Source: Lachnospiraceae bacterium
GTDB lineage: Bacteria > Bacillota > Clostridia > Lachnospirales > Lachnospiraceae
Assembly: GCA_015057005.1 (NCBI GenBank)
Contig: SVFF01000001.1
Span: 124,001-188,000 of the forward strand
Length of the DNA: 64,000 nucleotides
Reading direction: 5' to 3'
Shown here piece by piece: positions 18,723 to 27,765 of the stretch. The translations under genes and the position numbers were made by a program. A model generated the notes under the pieces. It did not search any database and was not told the origin of the DNA. It saw nothing but the letters and a program-made list of their open reading frames with translations. Each line of letters opens with the position of its first letter. The stretch's first letter is position 1.

Positions 18723-19172
18723 CTACGCTACGGGCACCTTCACCACAATCTTCTTCACCTGACCGGGCTTCTCACTTACGCCGGGCATATGAGCATCTTC
18801 CGGGAAGAACACAACAAAGTTATCCTTGGCAACCTTCAGAAGGCTTCCTTCGCCCTGCAGCAGCAGATAATCGTCAGCATCATGATATTCTGTTTCTGCA
18901 GTCAGAGTATCAATATGGGCATAACCCATGATCTCATTACCCTCCAGAATGATCTGAATGTCTGTGTACTTTCTGTGAGCCTCGTACTTGCCTTCTTCCA
19001 CAAGCTTAGTGGTATAAAAGTCAGACACATTCATATAAACACCATTCTCCAGATCGTGTCTGCCGGTCTCCAGGCTTCTTAAATCATTGTTTTTCACATA
19101 CTCAGCTACCTGCTTGAAATTCTCTCCCAGGCCGGCATACAGTTCTAAATTTTTCAGTGTGTCAAAAATCAT
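18723..19172 (-). CDS. YhcH/YjgK/YiaL-family (NanQ-like) protein
   Basis: The 149-residue cupin-fold protein matches the YhcH family: GRHDLENGVYMNVSDFYT, EAHRKYTDIQIILEGNEIMG, DYLLLQGEGSLLKV and FVVFFPEDAHMPGV, with the conserved His and Glu metal ligands. Family members occur in sialic-acid operons (NanQ opens or anomerises sialic acids) and in other sugar operons. The upstream in-frame ATG at 19208 contains AAGGAG, the ribosome site for the ATG at 19172. No nanA, nanE or nanK gene is in this window. It is convergent with the Asp-box genes. Confidence 0.85.
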   Translation of the reverse strand: MIFDTLKNLELYAGLGENFKQVAEYVKNNDLRSLETGRHDLENGVYMNVSDFYTTKLVEEGKYEAHRKYTDIQIILEGNEIMGYAHIDTLTAETEYHDADDYLLLQGEGSLLKVAKDNFVVFFPEDAHMPGVSEKPGQVKKIVVKVPVA

Positions 19173-19292
19173 TTTTTCTTCTCCTTTTATTGATATTGAG
19201 ATTTCCAAGTTAATTCTATTTTAAAACGTTTCATGGCAGCTTGCAAGTCATAAAATTTCAGTTGCGGAAACTTGCGATGCCCATGGCCAATT

Positions 19293-19316
19293 GAGTCCAC
19301 GCGTGGGCTCTTTTTT
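19293..19316 (+). terminator. Orphan terminator on the plus strand
   Basis: GAGTCCAC and GTGGGCTC (19293-19310) form an eight-pair stem (one wobble) followed directly by six Ts. No plus-strand gene precedes it for almost 1 kb. Upstream, imperfect inverted arms (19232-19248 and 19270-19286) would fold just before it. Confidence 0.55.
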
Positions 19317-19345
19317 CTTTAGAATGTTTTTTCAAACCACATCTC

Positions 19346-19615
19346 TTACATATTGCACACTTTGTAAAGATACTCTGCATCTTTCACCATCTTTCCCCAA
19401 ATGCCGTGCACCCGGTCCACCGAACAACCATGTAGATAGTTATGCCAATGTATAAAAGAAGTATTGAGATTTGAAAGACTCATCTGCGTTGCAATTTCCT
19501 CATAAGTAATACCAGCCGTCGATAATCCACAATACATTTGAATAGCCTTTTCTTTGCTGATTTCAACACCATCCGCAGATAGTCTGCTCAAAAAAAAAGA
19601 TATATCACTTGACAT
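19346..19615 (-). CDS. Small hypothetical protein
   Basis: An 89-codon frame begins at an ATG at 19615 and has acidic and helical N-terminal character (SRLSADGVEISKEKAIQMYC) and an aromatic C-terminal half (SFIHWHNYLHGCSVDRVHGI). A strong AAAGGAG lies about 15 bases upstream, further than ideal. No known family was recognised. It is somewhat richer in A and T than neighbours. It could be a remnant. Confidence 0.4.
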   Translation of the reverse strand: MSSDISFFLSRLSADGVEISKEKAIQMYCGLSTAGITYEEIATQMSLSNLNTSFIHWHNYLHGCSVDRVHGIWGKMVKDAEYLYKVCNM

Positions 19616-19691
19616 ATGCCCCAGAGCCTTCTCCTTTCATCCGGGAGAGTATAGGCCCTAGGGCATAAGTTTTTTAGAATATAAAAACCAC

Positions 19692-21671
19692 TTAAGCAGT
19701 TTCTACTTTATTTCCGGTATACAGCTGATAGTATCTTCCCTGCATCTCAAGAAGTTCCTCGTGAGTGCCGCGCTCAATGATACGGCCCTGCTCCAGAACC
19801 ATGATGCAGTTACTGTTCTTGACTGTGGACAGTCTGTGGGCGATCACGAAGGTGGTACGGCCGCTCATCAGCTTATCCATACCTTCCTGTACGATCTTCT
19901 CGGTACGGGTATCGATGGAGCTGGTCGCTTCATCCAGGATCAGTACCGGAGGATCTGCCACGGCCGCTCTGGCGATGGAAAGGAGCTGGCGCTGACCCTG
20001 GCTTAAGTTGGCACCGTCACCGGTGAGCACGGTATTGTAACCTTCGGGGAGCTGGCGGATAAAACCGTCTGCGTTGGCCAGCTTCGCTGCTGCGATAACC
20101 TCTTCATCGGTAGCATCCAGCTTACCGAAACGGATGTTTTCCATTACGGTTGCAGTAAACAAGTGTGTATCCTGCAGTACGATTCCCAAGGAACGGCGCA
20201 GGTCAGCCTTTTTGATCTTGTTGATATTGATGCCGTCATAACGGATCTTGCCATCCTGGATATCGTAGAAACGGTTGATCAGGTTGGTGATGGTAGTCTT
20301 GCCGGCACCGGTAGATCCTACAAAAGCAATCTTCTGACCGGGCTTCGCATACATCTTGATGTCGTGAAGTACCATCTTTTCATCGGTGTAGCCAAAGTCT
20401 ACTCCGTCAAACACCACATCACCTCTAAGTTCTACATAATCCACACTGCCGTCTGCCTGGTGAGTGTGCTTCCAGGCCCAAAGTCCGGTTCTTTCCTCAC
20501 ACTCTACAAGTTCTCCATCCACTCTCTTTGCGTTCACCAAAGTTACATAACCATTGTCCACCTCAGGCTTTTCATCCAGAAGCTTGAACACACGGTCTGC
20601 ACCTGCCAGTGCCATAACGATACTGTTAAGCTGCATGGTCACCTGATTGATGGGCTGGTTAAAACTCTTGTTAAAGGTCAGAAAGCTGGCCAGGCCGCCC
20701 AAGGTAAGCCCCCCCACACCGCCGATGGCCAGAAGGCCGCCTGCAAGAGCACAGATCACGTAGCTTACATTGCCCAGCTGGGCATTGATGGGGCCCATGG
20801 AATTGGCCAATTTGTTGGCATTGTTGGCGCTGTCAAAGAGTTCATCATTAAGGCGTTTAAACTCTTCCAGACTTTTATCCTCGTGGCAGAAAACTTTAAT
20901 TACTTTCTGGCCATCCATCATCTCCTCAATATAACCATTGACTGCACCTACATTTTGCTGCTGTTTTACGAAGTAACTGCCGCTCTTGCCTGCTACGGAC
21001 TTGGCAATAAACATTACTACAATCACCATCAAAACACTTAAGGCCGTCAGAGGCACACTGAGCATGACCATGCTGATAAACACGCTCACGACCGTGACTA
21101 CGCTGTTGATCATCTGGGGAATACTCTGACTGATCATCTGACGCAAGGTGTCAATATCGTTGGTGTACAAGGACATGATATCGCCATGGGCATGGGTATC
21201 AAAATACTTGATGGGTAATTTCTCCATATGGGCAAACATGTCGTCGCGGAGCATTTTCAGACATCCCTGGGTCACATATGCCATTACTCTGGCCTGTACA
21301 AAGGCACATACAATACCGATCAAGTAAAAACTTCCCACCCGCAGGATCGCATGAAGCAAATTGGTAAAGTCAGGATTTTGCCGGCCGATCATCGGCACAA
21401 TATAATCATCGATCAAAGTCCTGGTAAACAGGGTTCCCTGCACACTTGCAAATACACTGCCGAAAATACACAGGATCACCACGCTGTAATGAATGCCGTA
21501 TCTTTTCAATACATATGCCATCAGGCGCTTAAAGATCTTGCCGGGATTCTCTACTTTAGGACCTTTCATGCCTCTGGGCGGTCTTCCGCCGGGGCCTGCC
21601 ATAGGCTTTCCTCCCTGAGGACCTCCTGCCGGTGCTCCTTGAGGCTTATTCATCTTATTCTGCTGTGCCAT
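19692..21671 (-). CDS. ABC exporter half-transporter with canonical ATP site
   Basis: The 659-residue protein starts with a Gly/Pro-rich cytoplasmic tail of about 45 residues (QGAPAGGPQGGKPMAGPGGR) and continues with a six-helix exporter domain and an ATPase domain. The latter has Walker A GSTGAGKTT, signature LSQGQ and Walker B LILDEATSSID, with the catalytic Glu present. Its start overlaps the stop of the upstream half-transporter by one base (TAATG), so the two are co-translated and probably form a heterodimer of the LmrCD or TM287/288 type that extrudes drugs or lipids. The substrate is not known. Confidence 0.92.
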   Translation of the reverse strand: MAQQNKMNKPQGAPAGGPQGGKPMAGPGGRPPRGMKGPKVENPGKIFKRLMAYVLKRYGIHYSVVILCIFGSVFASVQGTLFTRTLIDDYIVPMIGRQNPDFTNLLHAILRVGSFYLIGIVCAFVQARVMAYVTQGCLKMLRDDMFAHMEKLPIKYFDTHAHGDIMSLYTNDIDTLRQMISQSIPQMINSVVTVVSVFISMVMLSVPLTALSVLMVIVVMFIAKSVAGKSGSYFVKQQQNVGAVNGYIEEMMDGQKVIKVFCHEDKSLEEFKRLNDELFDSANNANKLANSMGPINAQLGNVSYVICALAGGLLAIGGVGGLTLGGLASFLTFNKSFNQPINQVTMQLNSIVMALAGADRVFKLLDEKPEVDNGYVTLVNAKRVDGELVECEERTGLWAWKHTHQADGSVDYVELRGDVVFDGVDFGYTDEKMVLHDIKMYAKPGQKIAFVGSTGAGKTTITNLINRFYDIQDGKIRYDGININKIKKADLRRSLGIVLQDTHLFTATVMENIRFGKLDATDEEVIAAAKLANADGFIRQLPEGYNTVLTGDGANLSQGQRQLLSIARAAVADPPVLILDEATSSIDTRTEKIVQEGMDKLMSGRTTFVIAHRLSTVKNSNCIMVLEQGRIIERGTHEELLEMQGRYYQLYTGNKVETA

Positions 21672-23422
21672 TATGCCTCACCTCCGATCTCATCAAAGTC
21701 TCCGTTGCCGCTGGTCTGGGCTTCGTAGACCTCACGGTAAATATCATTCCGGGCCAGCAGTTCCTCATGGGTGCCGATGGCATCCACTCTGCCGTCATTC
21801 ATTACGATAATACGGTCTGCATCCTGGATACTGGAAACACGCTGGGCAATAATAAACTTGGTAGTATCCGGAATCTCTGTAGCAAAAGCCTTTCGGATCT
21901 TGGCATCTGTGGCAGTATCCACGGCACTGGTACTGTCATCCAGGATCAAAATCTTAGGTTTTTTCAAAAGTGCCCTGGCAATACACAGACGCTGCTTCTG
22001 GCCGCCGGAAAGATTGCTGCCGCCCTGCTCCACCATAGATTCATATTTTTCAGGCATCTTCTCGATAAACTCATCAGCGCAGGCCAGTCTGCAGGCATTT
22101 TGGCACTCTTCCTCGGTGGCATTCTCATCACCCCAACGCAGGTTATCCAGCACAGTACCGGAAAACAGTACGTTCTTCTGCAGCACCACAGCCACTTGAT
22201 TACGCAGAGTCTCCAGATCATAATCCTTTACATTTCTGCCGCCCACGTAGACCGCACCTTCGTTTACGTCATAGAGACGGCTGATCATATTGATCAGACT
22301 GGTCTTGGAACTGCCGGTACCGCCCAGGATACCGATGGTCTCTCCTGACTTGATGGTGAAATCAATATTATCAAGCACCGGGCGTTCACTATGTACATCA
22401 TACCTAAAGGTCACGTTTTCAAAGCGTACGCTGCCGTCTGCCACTTCATAAACAGGATTCTCCGGATTGGTGATATCTGCTTTTTCATCCAGCACTTCAC
22501 TGATACGCTTTGCGCTGGCCATACTCATGGTAATCATTACAAAGATCATGGAAAGCATCATCAGACTCATCAGAATGTTCATGCAGTACGCTAAAAGGCT
22601 CATCAGCTCGCCGGTGGTAAGGGTATTGTTTACGATCATTTTGGCACCCAGCCAGCTGATCAACAAAATACAAGTGTACACTGTAAGCTGCATGGCCGGG
22701 CCATTCCAGTTCAGAAGCTTATCCGCCTTTAAGAATACGGTGTAAATATTGCCACTGGCCGTGTGGAATTTTTGAGTCTCATATTTCTCACGCACATAGG
22801 CCTTTACCACTCTCTGTGCGGATACATTTTCCTGCACACTGGCATTCATTTCATCGTACTTTTTGAAGGCTTCGCTGAAATATTTCATAGCAAACTTCAT
22901 GATGGTGAAAAGGATCACGCCCAGGAAGATTACTGCTGCCAGATAAATGGATGCAATGCGGGCATTGATTACAAACGCCATGCACATAGCCACGATCAGT
23001 GTGATCGGTGCGCGGAAACACATGCGCAGGATCATCTGATACGCATTCTGGATATTGGTCACATCGGTGGTCAGTCTGGTCACCAGACCTGCAGTGGAAA
23101 ATTTATCAATATTGGCAAAGGAGAAGGTCTGGATATTGGTATACATAGCCTCTCTCAGATTGCGGGCAAAGCCTGTGGATGCCCTGGCACCGTAACGGGC
23201 TCCCAAAAGTCCCGCGATCAGTCCCAGGAACGCCACCAGTACCATCACCGCACCCACCTTATAGATGTGCTGCATATTGCCTGCATTCACACCATTATCA
23301 ATGATGGATGCCATCAAAAGCGGTACCAGCATCTCCATTATAACCTCAGCCACCATGCAGATGGGCGTCTTGATGGAATCTGCTGTAAATTCTTTCACGT
23401 GCCTTAAAAGTGTTCTTATCAT
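21671..23422 (-). CDS. ABC exporter half-transporter with degenerate ATP site
   Basis: The 583-residue protein has a six-helix exporter domain and an ATPase domain with two departures from consensus. Walker A is GGTGSSKTS (about 367-375), with Ser in place of the Gly before Lys. Walker B is ILILDDSTSAVD, with Asp (about 496) in place of the catalytic Glu. The signature LSGGQ (471-475) is intact. Such asymmetry is typical of heterodimeric exporters, in which one site binds but hardly hydrolyses ATP. It is the first gene of the pair and overlaps the next by one base. Confidence 0.92.
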   Translation of the reverse strand: MIRTLLRHVKEFTADSIKTPICMVAEVIMEMLVPLLMASIIDNGVNAGNMQHIYKVGAVMVLVAFLGLIAGLLGARYGARASTGFARNLREAMYTNIQTFSFANIDKFSTAGLVTRLTTDVTNIQNAYQMILRMCFRAPITLIVAMCMAFVINARIASIYLAAVIFLGVILFTIMKFAMKYFSEAFKKYDEMNASVQENVSAQRVVKAYVREKYETQKFHTASGNIYTVFLKADKLLNWNGPAMQLTVYTCILLISWLGAKMIVNNTLTTGELMSLLAYCMNILMSLMMLSMIFVMITMSMASAKRISEVLDEKADITNPENPVYEVADGSVRFENVTFRYDVHSERPVLDNIDFTIKSGETIGILGGTGSSKTSLINMISRLYDVNEGAVYVGGRNVKDYDLETLRNQVAVVLQKNVLFSGTVLDNLRWGDENATEEECQNACRLACADEFIEKMPEKYESMVEQGGSNLSGGQKQRLCIARALLKKPKILILDDSTSAVDTATDAKIRKAFATEIPDTTKFIIAQRVSSIQDADRIIVMNDGRVDAIGTHEELLARNDIYREVYEAQTSGNGDFDEIGGEA

Positions 23423-23500
23423 TACATCGTGTCCTTTCTTATAACCGTCTTACTTCCTTTATGGTTTGGAGTTCTCCATCCCTCATAAAATATCTGCCCT

Positions 23501-24697
23501 TTAAAATACATACTTATCAAGTCTATCAAAGGCTTCCTGCACTTTGGCAAAGGGCAGCGCCAAATTCAGTCTGATATGACAAGGACCATGGAAGGCTCTT
23601 CCGTCCTGCCATACAACGCCCACATCCCAGCCTGCCTGCAGCAGCTCATCCAAAGTCTTGCCGTTTTTCTCACACCACTTGGTGCAATCCAGGAAAAGCA
23701 TATAGGTACCCTGAGGCTTGGAAACCTCCACACCTTCAAAATGCTCCCTGATATAATCACAGGCATAATCCACATTGCCGGTCAGCACCTGACACAGCTC
23801 ATCCACCCACTCATAACCTTCCGGCTTGTAAGCACCGATCAGGGCATGCATGGAGAACACATTGCAGGAATTGTAGTGGGACAGGGAAGCCTCCTTGTTC
23901 AGACGGTCTCTCAGCCATGGATTGTAAATAATGTGATAACTGCCCACAAGGCCTGCCAGGTTGAAGGTCTTGGAAGGAGCATACAGAGCCACAGTCCTGT
24001 TTCTGGCATCCTCGCTGACCATCTGGGTGGGAATATGCTTGTGGTCTCCCAGGATAATATCGGACCAGATCTCGTCGCTGATCACATAGACATCATGCTT
24101 CGCAAACAGTGCCATTGCCTGCTCCAGCTCCCATCTCTCCCACACTCTTCCGCAGGGGTTGTGGGGGGAACACATCACTGCCACGTGGATATGGTTCTTC
24201 ACGATCTTCTCTTCCATATCCGCAAAGTCCATGCGCCAAACACCCGCCTCATCTTTTACCAGAGGAGAATGTACGATATCGTAACCGCAGTTTTTCAGGC
24301 TGCCTGTAAAGCCTACATAAGTAGGAGAATGGAGCAGCACCTTGTCCCCCCTGGAAGCCAGGATATTCATGGCGCTGACCACACCGCCCAGCACGCCGTT
24401 CTCGTAACCGATGCACTCTTTGGTAAGGCCGGTGACACCGTTTCTGGTCTCATGCCATTTGATAATTTCTGAATAATACTCATCCCTTGCACTGAAATAT
24501 CCAAACAGAGGATGCTTTGCTCTCTCAATGATAGCCTCCGTCACGGTGGGCACTGTGGCAAAATTCATGTCTGCCACCCACATAGGGATTACATCGAAGC
24601 CCTCCTTGGGCTGACTGCCGATCATAGTACCCACACCATCCACTGCGATGGCATCCATCCCCTGTCTGTCAACAAATGATTCAAAATCGTACTTCAT
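23501..24697 (-). CDS. MalY/PatB-family PLP-dependent lyase/aminotransferase
   Basis: The 398-residue fold-type I PLP enzyme has WVADMNFATVP near residue 45, SPHNPCGR, VISDEIWSDIIL and the Schiff-base lysine in YAPSKTFNLAG (Lys about 243). This is the MalY/PatB subgroup, most members of which cleave cystathionine or cysteine C-S bonds (beta-lyase) while some also aminate. The protein has no regulatory extension. It lies upstream of the ABC exporter genes, which may be chance. The reaction on cystathionine is likely but not provable from sequence. Confidence 0.9.
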   Translation of the reverse strand: MKYDFESFVDRQGMDAIAVDGVGTMIGSQPKEGFDVIPMWVADMNFATVPTVTEAIIERAKHPLFGYFSARDEYYSEIIKWHETRNGVTGLTKECIGYENGVLGGVVSAMNILASRGDKVLLHSPTYVGFTGSLKNCGYDIVHSPLVKDEAGVWRMDFADMEEKIVKNHIHVAVMCSPHNPCGRVWERWELEQAMALFAKHDVYVISDEIWSDIILGDHKHIPTQMVSEDARNRTVALYAPSKTFNLAGLVGSYHIIYNPWLRDRLNKEASLSHYNSCNVFSMHALIGAYKPEGYEWVDELCQVLTGNVDYACDYIREHFEGVEVSKPQGTYMLFLDCTKWCEKNGKTLDELLQAGWDVGVVWQDGRAFHGPCHIRLNLALPFAKVQEAFDRLDKYVF

Positions 24698-24728
24698 ATC
24701 TATTCCTCCTGTGTTTCTAACGTTTGCG

Positions 24729-25469
24729 TTATAAAAGCTTGATCAGTCCCAGCATCAGCAAATGTACCGGATAAAATACGTAATACGTATATTGCAGCGC
24801 CTTGCTGTGATACCCCTGCCTGCCCCGATACAGCCAGATGGGAATCAGCGCCAGAAGGGCAAATCCCTGCTGGGTCACCCAGATCTCACGGCCCAATATG
24901 GTCCACTGATAGGATAATCCTCCCAAAAGTTCCAGATTGATATACCAAAGGCAGAGCAGCTGCCCCGCATAATGCCACCATTTCCTTCCCCGGAAAAAGT
25001 AAAATGCCATAACCATCAATATACCGGCATGATAGTAATCCACCATGGTAAAAAGCCCAATTACGTAACCAAGCACCAAGGACACAAGGCCCACCAACAC
25101 TCTTTTCCACAACTTCCCGCCTGCCTTTACCTTTTCGTTCCAATGGATCAGGCCAAGGGAAATCAAAAAGCTCCACAAAACATTCTGATGTACCGGATAA
25201 AACATCCTGCTGCCCATGGCTAAATTAAACGGGATCTCCGAAAGCACCGCAAAAATGAGCAATCTGCCCACATATTTTTTCAGGGATCGGGTATGAAAAT
25301 ATCCCTCCACCAGCATAAAGGCATAGAGGGGAAACGCAAGACGGCCTATGCAGGTGAGCCAGTCATTGCCCGGTATCACCGTTCCCCACAGATGGTCACA
25401 CAACATAAAGATCATGGCCATAATATGAAGGGAAGTGGATGTAGTTTCCAAAAATCTGCTCTTTTTCAA
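24729..25469 (-). CDS. TraX-family membrane protein
   Basis: The 246-residue polytopic protein has the TraX pattern: MIFMLCDHLWGTVIP, LAFPLYAFMLVEGYFHT, FAVLSEIPFNLAMG and a last YYVFYPVHLLMLGLIKLL. TraX of F plasmids acetylates pilin; chromosomal relatives in Clostridia are presumed membrane acyltransferases of unknown target. A longer frame begins at 25604 inside the preceding gene, but AAAGGAGG lies six bases before a TTG at 25469. That TTG is taken as the start and keeps the gene clear of ykgJ. Confidence 0.83.
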   Translation of the reverse strand: MKKSRFLETTSTSLHIMAMIFMLCDHLWGTVIPGNDWLTCIGRLAFPLYAFMLVEGYFHTRSLKKYVGRLLIFAVLSEIPFNLAMGSRMFYPVHQNVLWSFLISLGLIHWNEKVKAGGKLWKRVLVGLVSLVLGYVIGLFTMVDYYHAGILMVMAFYFFRGRKWWHYAGQLLCLWYINLELLGGLSYQWTILGREIWVTQQGFALLALIPIWLYRGRQGYHSKALQYTYYVFYPVHLLMLGLIKLL

Positions 25470-25518
25470 TTTTTTCCTCCTTTGATCTATGAGTCTCCCA
25501 ACGAAATCTTTTCTTACT

Positions 25519-26193
25519 TTACTCTCCGTCCTGCCCGGGCACGATCTCACGATACCTGCGGCACCGCTCCTCAAACTGCTCATAAAAATCTCTGCCGCCA
25601 TCATAGGGGGCCAGATAAAAAGTATTCAAAATAAACAGATTCAGATTTTTGCCAAAGGCCTCATCCTCCGCAGACTGTACCAGTTCTTCCGCCTGGTTCA
25701 TCATATAGTGCCATTTTGTCACGAAGGCTGTGTTCTTTGGAAGCTGCGGCGTGTCGATCCATTTGCTCACCTTCACCTTGCTATGGGCCGCGGGACATTC
25801 GCTTTTTTGCAGAAAATACTTAAATGCTCCATTCTCATAATATCTGCCCAAGGGAAACAGGCGGCAGATTCCCGGCCGAAACTCATGTATGCTGCAGCGT
25901 CCTGCCGGATCCAGAAAAGCACAGCGCTCATCCTCACCCGCCATTTTTAAATTGGGCAGGATCACGCCGTCCACCACATTCAATTCAATTTCTCTTTGTA
26001 GAAGCTCCTGCAGGCTCTTCCCAAGGCCTGTGGTCAGACGGTACACGTCATAGGGATCCAGAATAATGGAACCACCCATGCCCTGACAGCAGTCAGAACA
26101 GCCTTTACAGCCGTGGCAGTCTGCCTTCACCATATCATTGGAGCCGTAGAGACGGCCATCCGAAATATCTTCAAGTCTTACATTTCGTTTCAT
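25519..26193 (-). CDS. YkgJ-family cysteine-cluster protein
   Basis: The 224-residue protein has the N-terminal CHGCKGCSDCC cluster (about residues 26-36), a DPYDVYRLT segment, ERCAFLDPAGRCSIHEFRPGIC and RLFPLG. This is the YkgJ family, whose conserved cysteines probably bind zinc or an iron-sulfur cluster. The biochemical role is not known. It stands between ybaK and a TraX-like gene with short gaps, so the three may be co-transcribed. Confidence 0.85.
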   Translation of the reverse strand: MKRNVRLEDISDGRLYGSNDMVKADCHGCKGCSDCCQGMGGSIILDPYDVYRLTTGLGKSLQELLQREIELNVVDGVILPNLKMAGEDERCAFLDPAGRCSIHEFRPGICRLFPLGRYYENGAFKYFLQKSECPAAHSKVKVSKWIDTPQLPKNTAFVTKWHYMMNQAEELVQSAEDEAFGKNLNLFILNTFYLAPYDGGRDFYEQFEERCRRYREIVPGQDGE

Positions 26194-26211
26194 ATGTGCT
26201 CTTTTCTCCTG

Positions 26212-26697
26212 CTATTTTTTGATCAGATCCGCAAATTCTGCCCGGACTGCCTTTGCCAGATCTGCAGGCGTCAGCTCGATCTGGGATCCTATGCGGCCGC
26301 CGCTGACAATCATCCGATCACGGCTGCCGGCACTTTCATCAATGCGGGTCACATACTGCTTTTTCATACCGATGGCTGTACAGCCGCCTCTGATATAACC
26401 GGTAATGGCATTGATATCCTTCACATGGATCATCTCCACACTCTTTTCCCCTACCGCCTTTGCAGCTTTTTTCAGGTCCAGTTCTTCCGCTATAGGGATC
26501 ACGAATACAAAATAATTCTTACTGTTCCCCTGCGTCACCAGCGTCTTGTACAATTTTTCATAGGGCTGTCCGATCAGATCCGCCGTCTGCATGGCGTCCA
26601 CGAACTCATCACACTCGTATGTATACTGCACAAAAGGAATCTTCATGGACTCCAGAATGCGCATTGCATTGGTCTTTACTTCTTTCTGTTTTGCCAT
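26212..26697 (-). CDS. ybaK: Cys-tRNA(Pro)/Cys-tRNA(Cys) deacylase YbaK
   Basis: The 161-residue protein matches the YbaK/EbsC family: PFVQYTYECDEFVDAMQTAD, LYKTLVTQGNSKNYFVFVIP, LDLKKAAKAVGEKSVEMI, and GYIRGGCTAIGMKKQYVT with the conserved Lys and GxxP-like loop region. The family removes Cys mis-charged on tRNA-Pro by ProRS, in trans. Length is normal. No ribosome site is strong at the ATG, but the N-terminal residues MAKQKEVKTNAMRIL fit the family start. Confidence 0.92.
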   Translation of the reverse strand: MAKQKEVKTNAMRILESMKIPFVQYTYECDEFVDAMQTADLIGQPYEKLYKTLVTQGNSKNYFVFVIPIAEELDLKKAAKAVGEKSVEMIHVKDINAITGYIRGGCTAIGMKKQYVTRIDESAGSRDRMIVSGGRIGSQIELTPADLAKAVRAEFADLIKK

Positions 26698-26812
26698 AAC
26701 CGGAACCTCTTACGTTTATTATGTACCCGACTGATACACATATAGAGTAAGTATAGCACAAAACTGTCCGTTTGCACATTACATTATCACACAGAATATG
26801 GAAAAAATAATA

Positions 26813-26841
26813 TTGTTCTTTATACCACAAAATGATAAAAT
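26813..26841 (+). promoter_or_regulatory. Promoter of yitT-like gene
   Basis: TTGTTC (26813-26818) and TAAAAT (26836-26841), 17 bases apart, 60 bases upstream of the gene start. Confidence 0.6.
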
Positions 26842-26904
26842 ATAAACAGAATTTGTAAATGAATACTTTACATTGTATCAACATATTTGGAGGCTTACAA
26901 AAAG

Positions 26905-27765
26905 ATGAAGACCAACAAACTGGAAACCCTTAAATCTTACCTTGTTATTACGGCAGGTACCGTCATTATGGCGGCAGGTATTTATTTCTTCAAATTCCCC
27001 AACAATTTCTCCACCGGCGGCGTCAGTGCACTGTCCATGATCCTGACTGCACTGTTCCCGATTCTGACTGCCGGCCAGTACATGATGATCATCAATGTGT
27101 TATTGTTGATCGTGGGCCTTCTGGTCTTCGGAAAAAATTTCGCCGTCAAGACCATCTACAGCAGTTTGCTCCTGTCAGTCTGCACCAGAGTATTTGAAGT
27201 GATCATGCCTCTGGAGCAACCCTTGACAAACGAGAAATTCCTGGAGCTGATTTTTGCCATCGGTCTCACCGCCATCGGCAGCGCCCTGATCTTCAACGAA
27301 GCAGCCAGCTCCGGCGGTACTGATATTATTGCAATGATCCTCAAGAAATTTACCAACCTGAATATCGGCCGCGCCCTTCTGTGCTCCGACATCATCCTTG
27401 CCGCTGCCAGCTTGTGGGTATTCGACATCAGCACCGGTATGTTCTCCATCCTGGGTCTGGTAATGAAAGCTTTCGTGGTAGACAATGTCATCGATGGTAT
27501 CAACTTAAGCAAGTGCTTCACCATCATCACCGACAAAGACAAAGAAATCTGCGAATTTATTAATACAGAACTGCACCGCGGAGCTACCGTCTCCGTCTGC
27601 TCCGGTGCCTTCACCGGTGAAGACCGCAGAATGATCATCACCGTGCTTAACCGCAACCAGGCAGTCCTGTTAAAGCAATTCATCAAGAAGACGGACAAAA
27701 ATGCTTTCACCATGATCACCAACTCCAGCGACATCCTGGGTAAGGGCTTCCGTACTGTCATGTAA
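26905..27765 (+). CDS. YitT-family membrane protein (DUF161 + DUF2179)
   Basis: The 286-residue protein has five or so N-terminal membrane helices (LVITAGTVIMAAGIYFF, GQYMMIINVLLLIVGLLVFG) with the family motif FPNNFSTGGVSALS and EAASSGGTDIIAMIL. A soluble C-terminal DUF2179 domain follows (ITDKDKEICEFINTELHRGA, VLNRNQAVLLKQFI). Some relatives are linked to nucleotide or metabolite sensing, but the transport role is unproven. An in-frame TTG at 26887 exists, but GGAGG overlaps it and precedes the ATG at 26905, which is chosen. The gene converges on a long palindrome. Confidence 0.9.
   Translation: MKTNKLETLKSYLVITAGTVIMAAGIYFFKFPNNFSTGGVSALSMILTALFPILTAGQYMMIINVLLLIVGLLVFGKNFAVKTIYSSLLLSVCTRVFEVIMPLEQPLTNEKFLELIFAIGLTAIGSALIFNEAASSGGTDIIAMILKKFTNLNIGRALLCSDIILAAASLWVFDISTGMFSILGLVMKAFVVDNVIDGINLSKCFTIITDKDKEICEFINTELHRGATVSVCSGAFTGEDRRMIITVLNRNQAVLLKQFIKKTDKNAFTMITNSSDILGKGFRTVM

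Noticed and set aside
19210..19235. CcpA (cre) site ahead of the YhcH-like gene
   Set aside because: AAAACGTTTC is similar to the cre core but the flanking TG and CA positions do not fit the consensus spacing.
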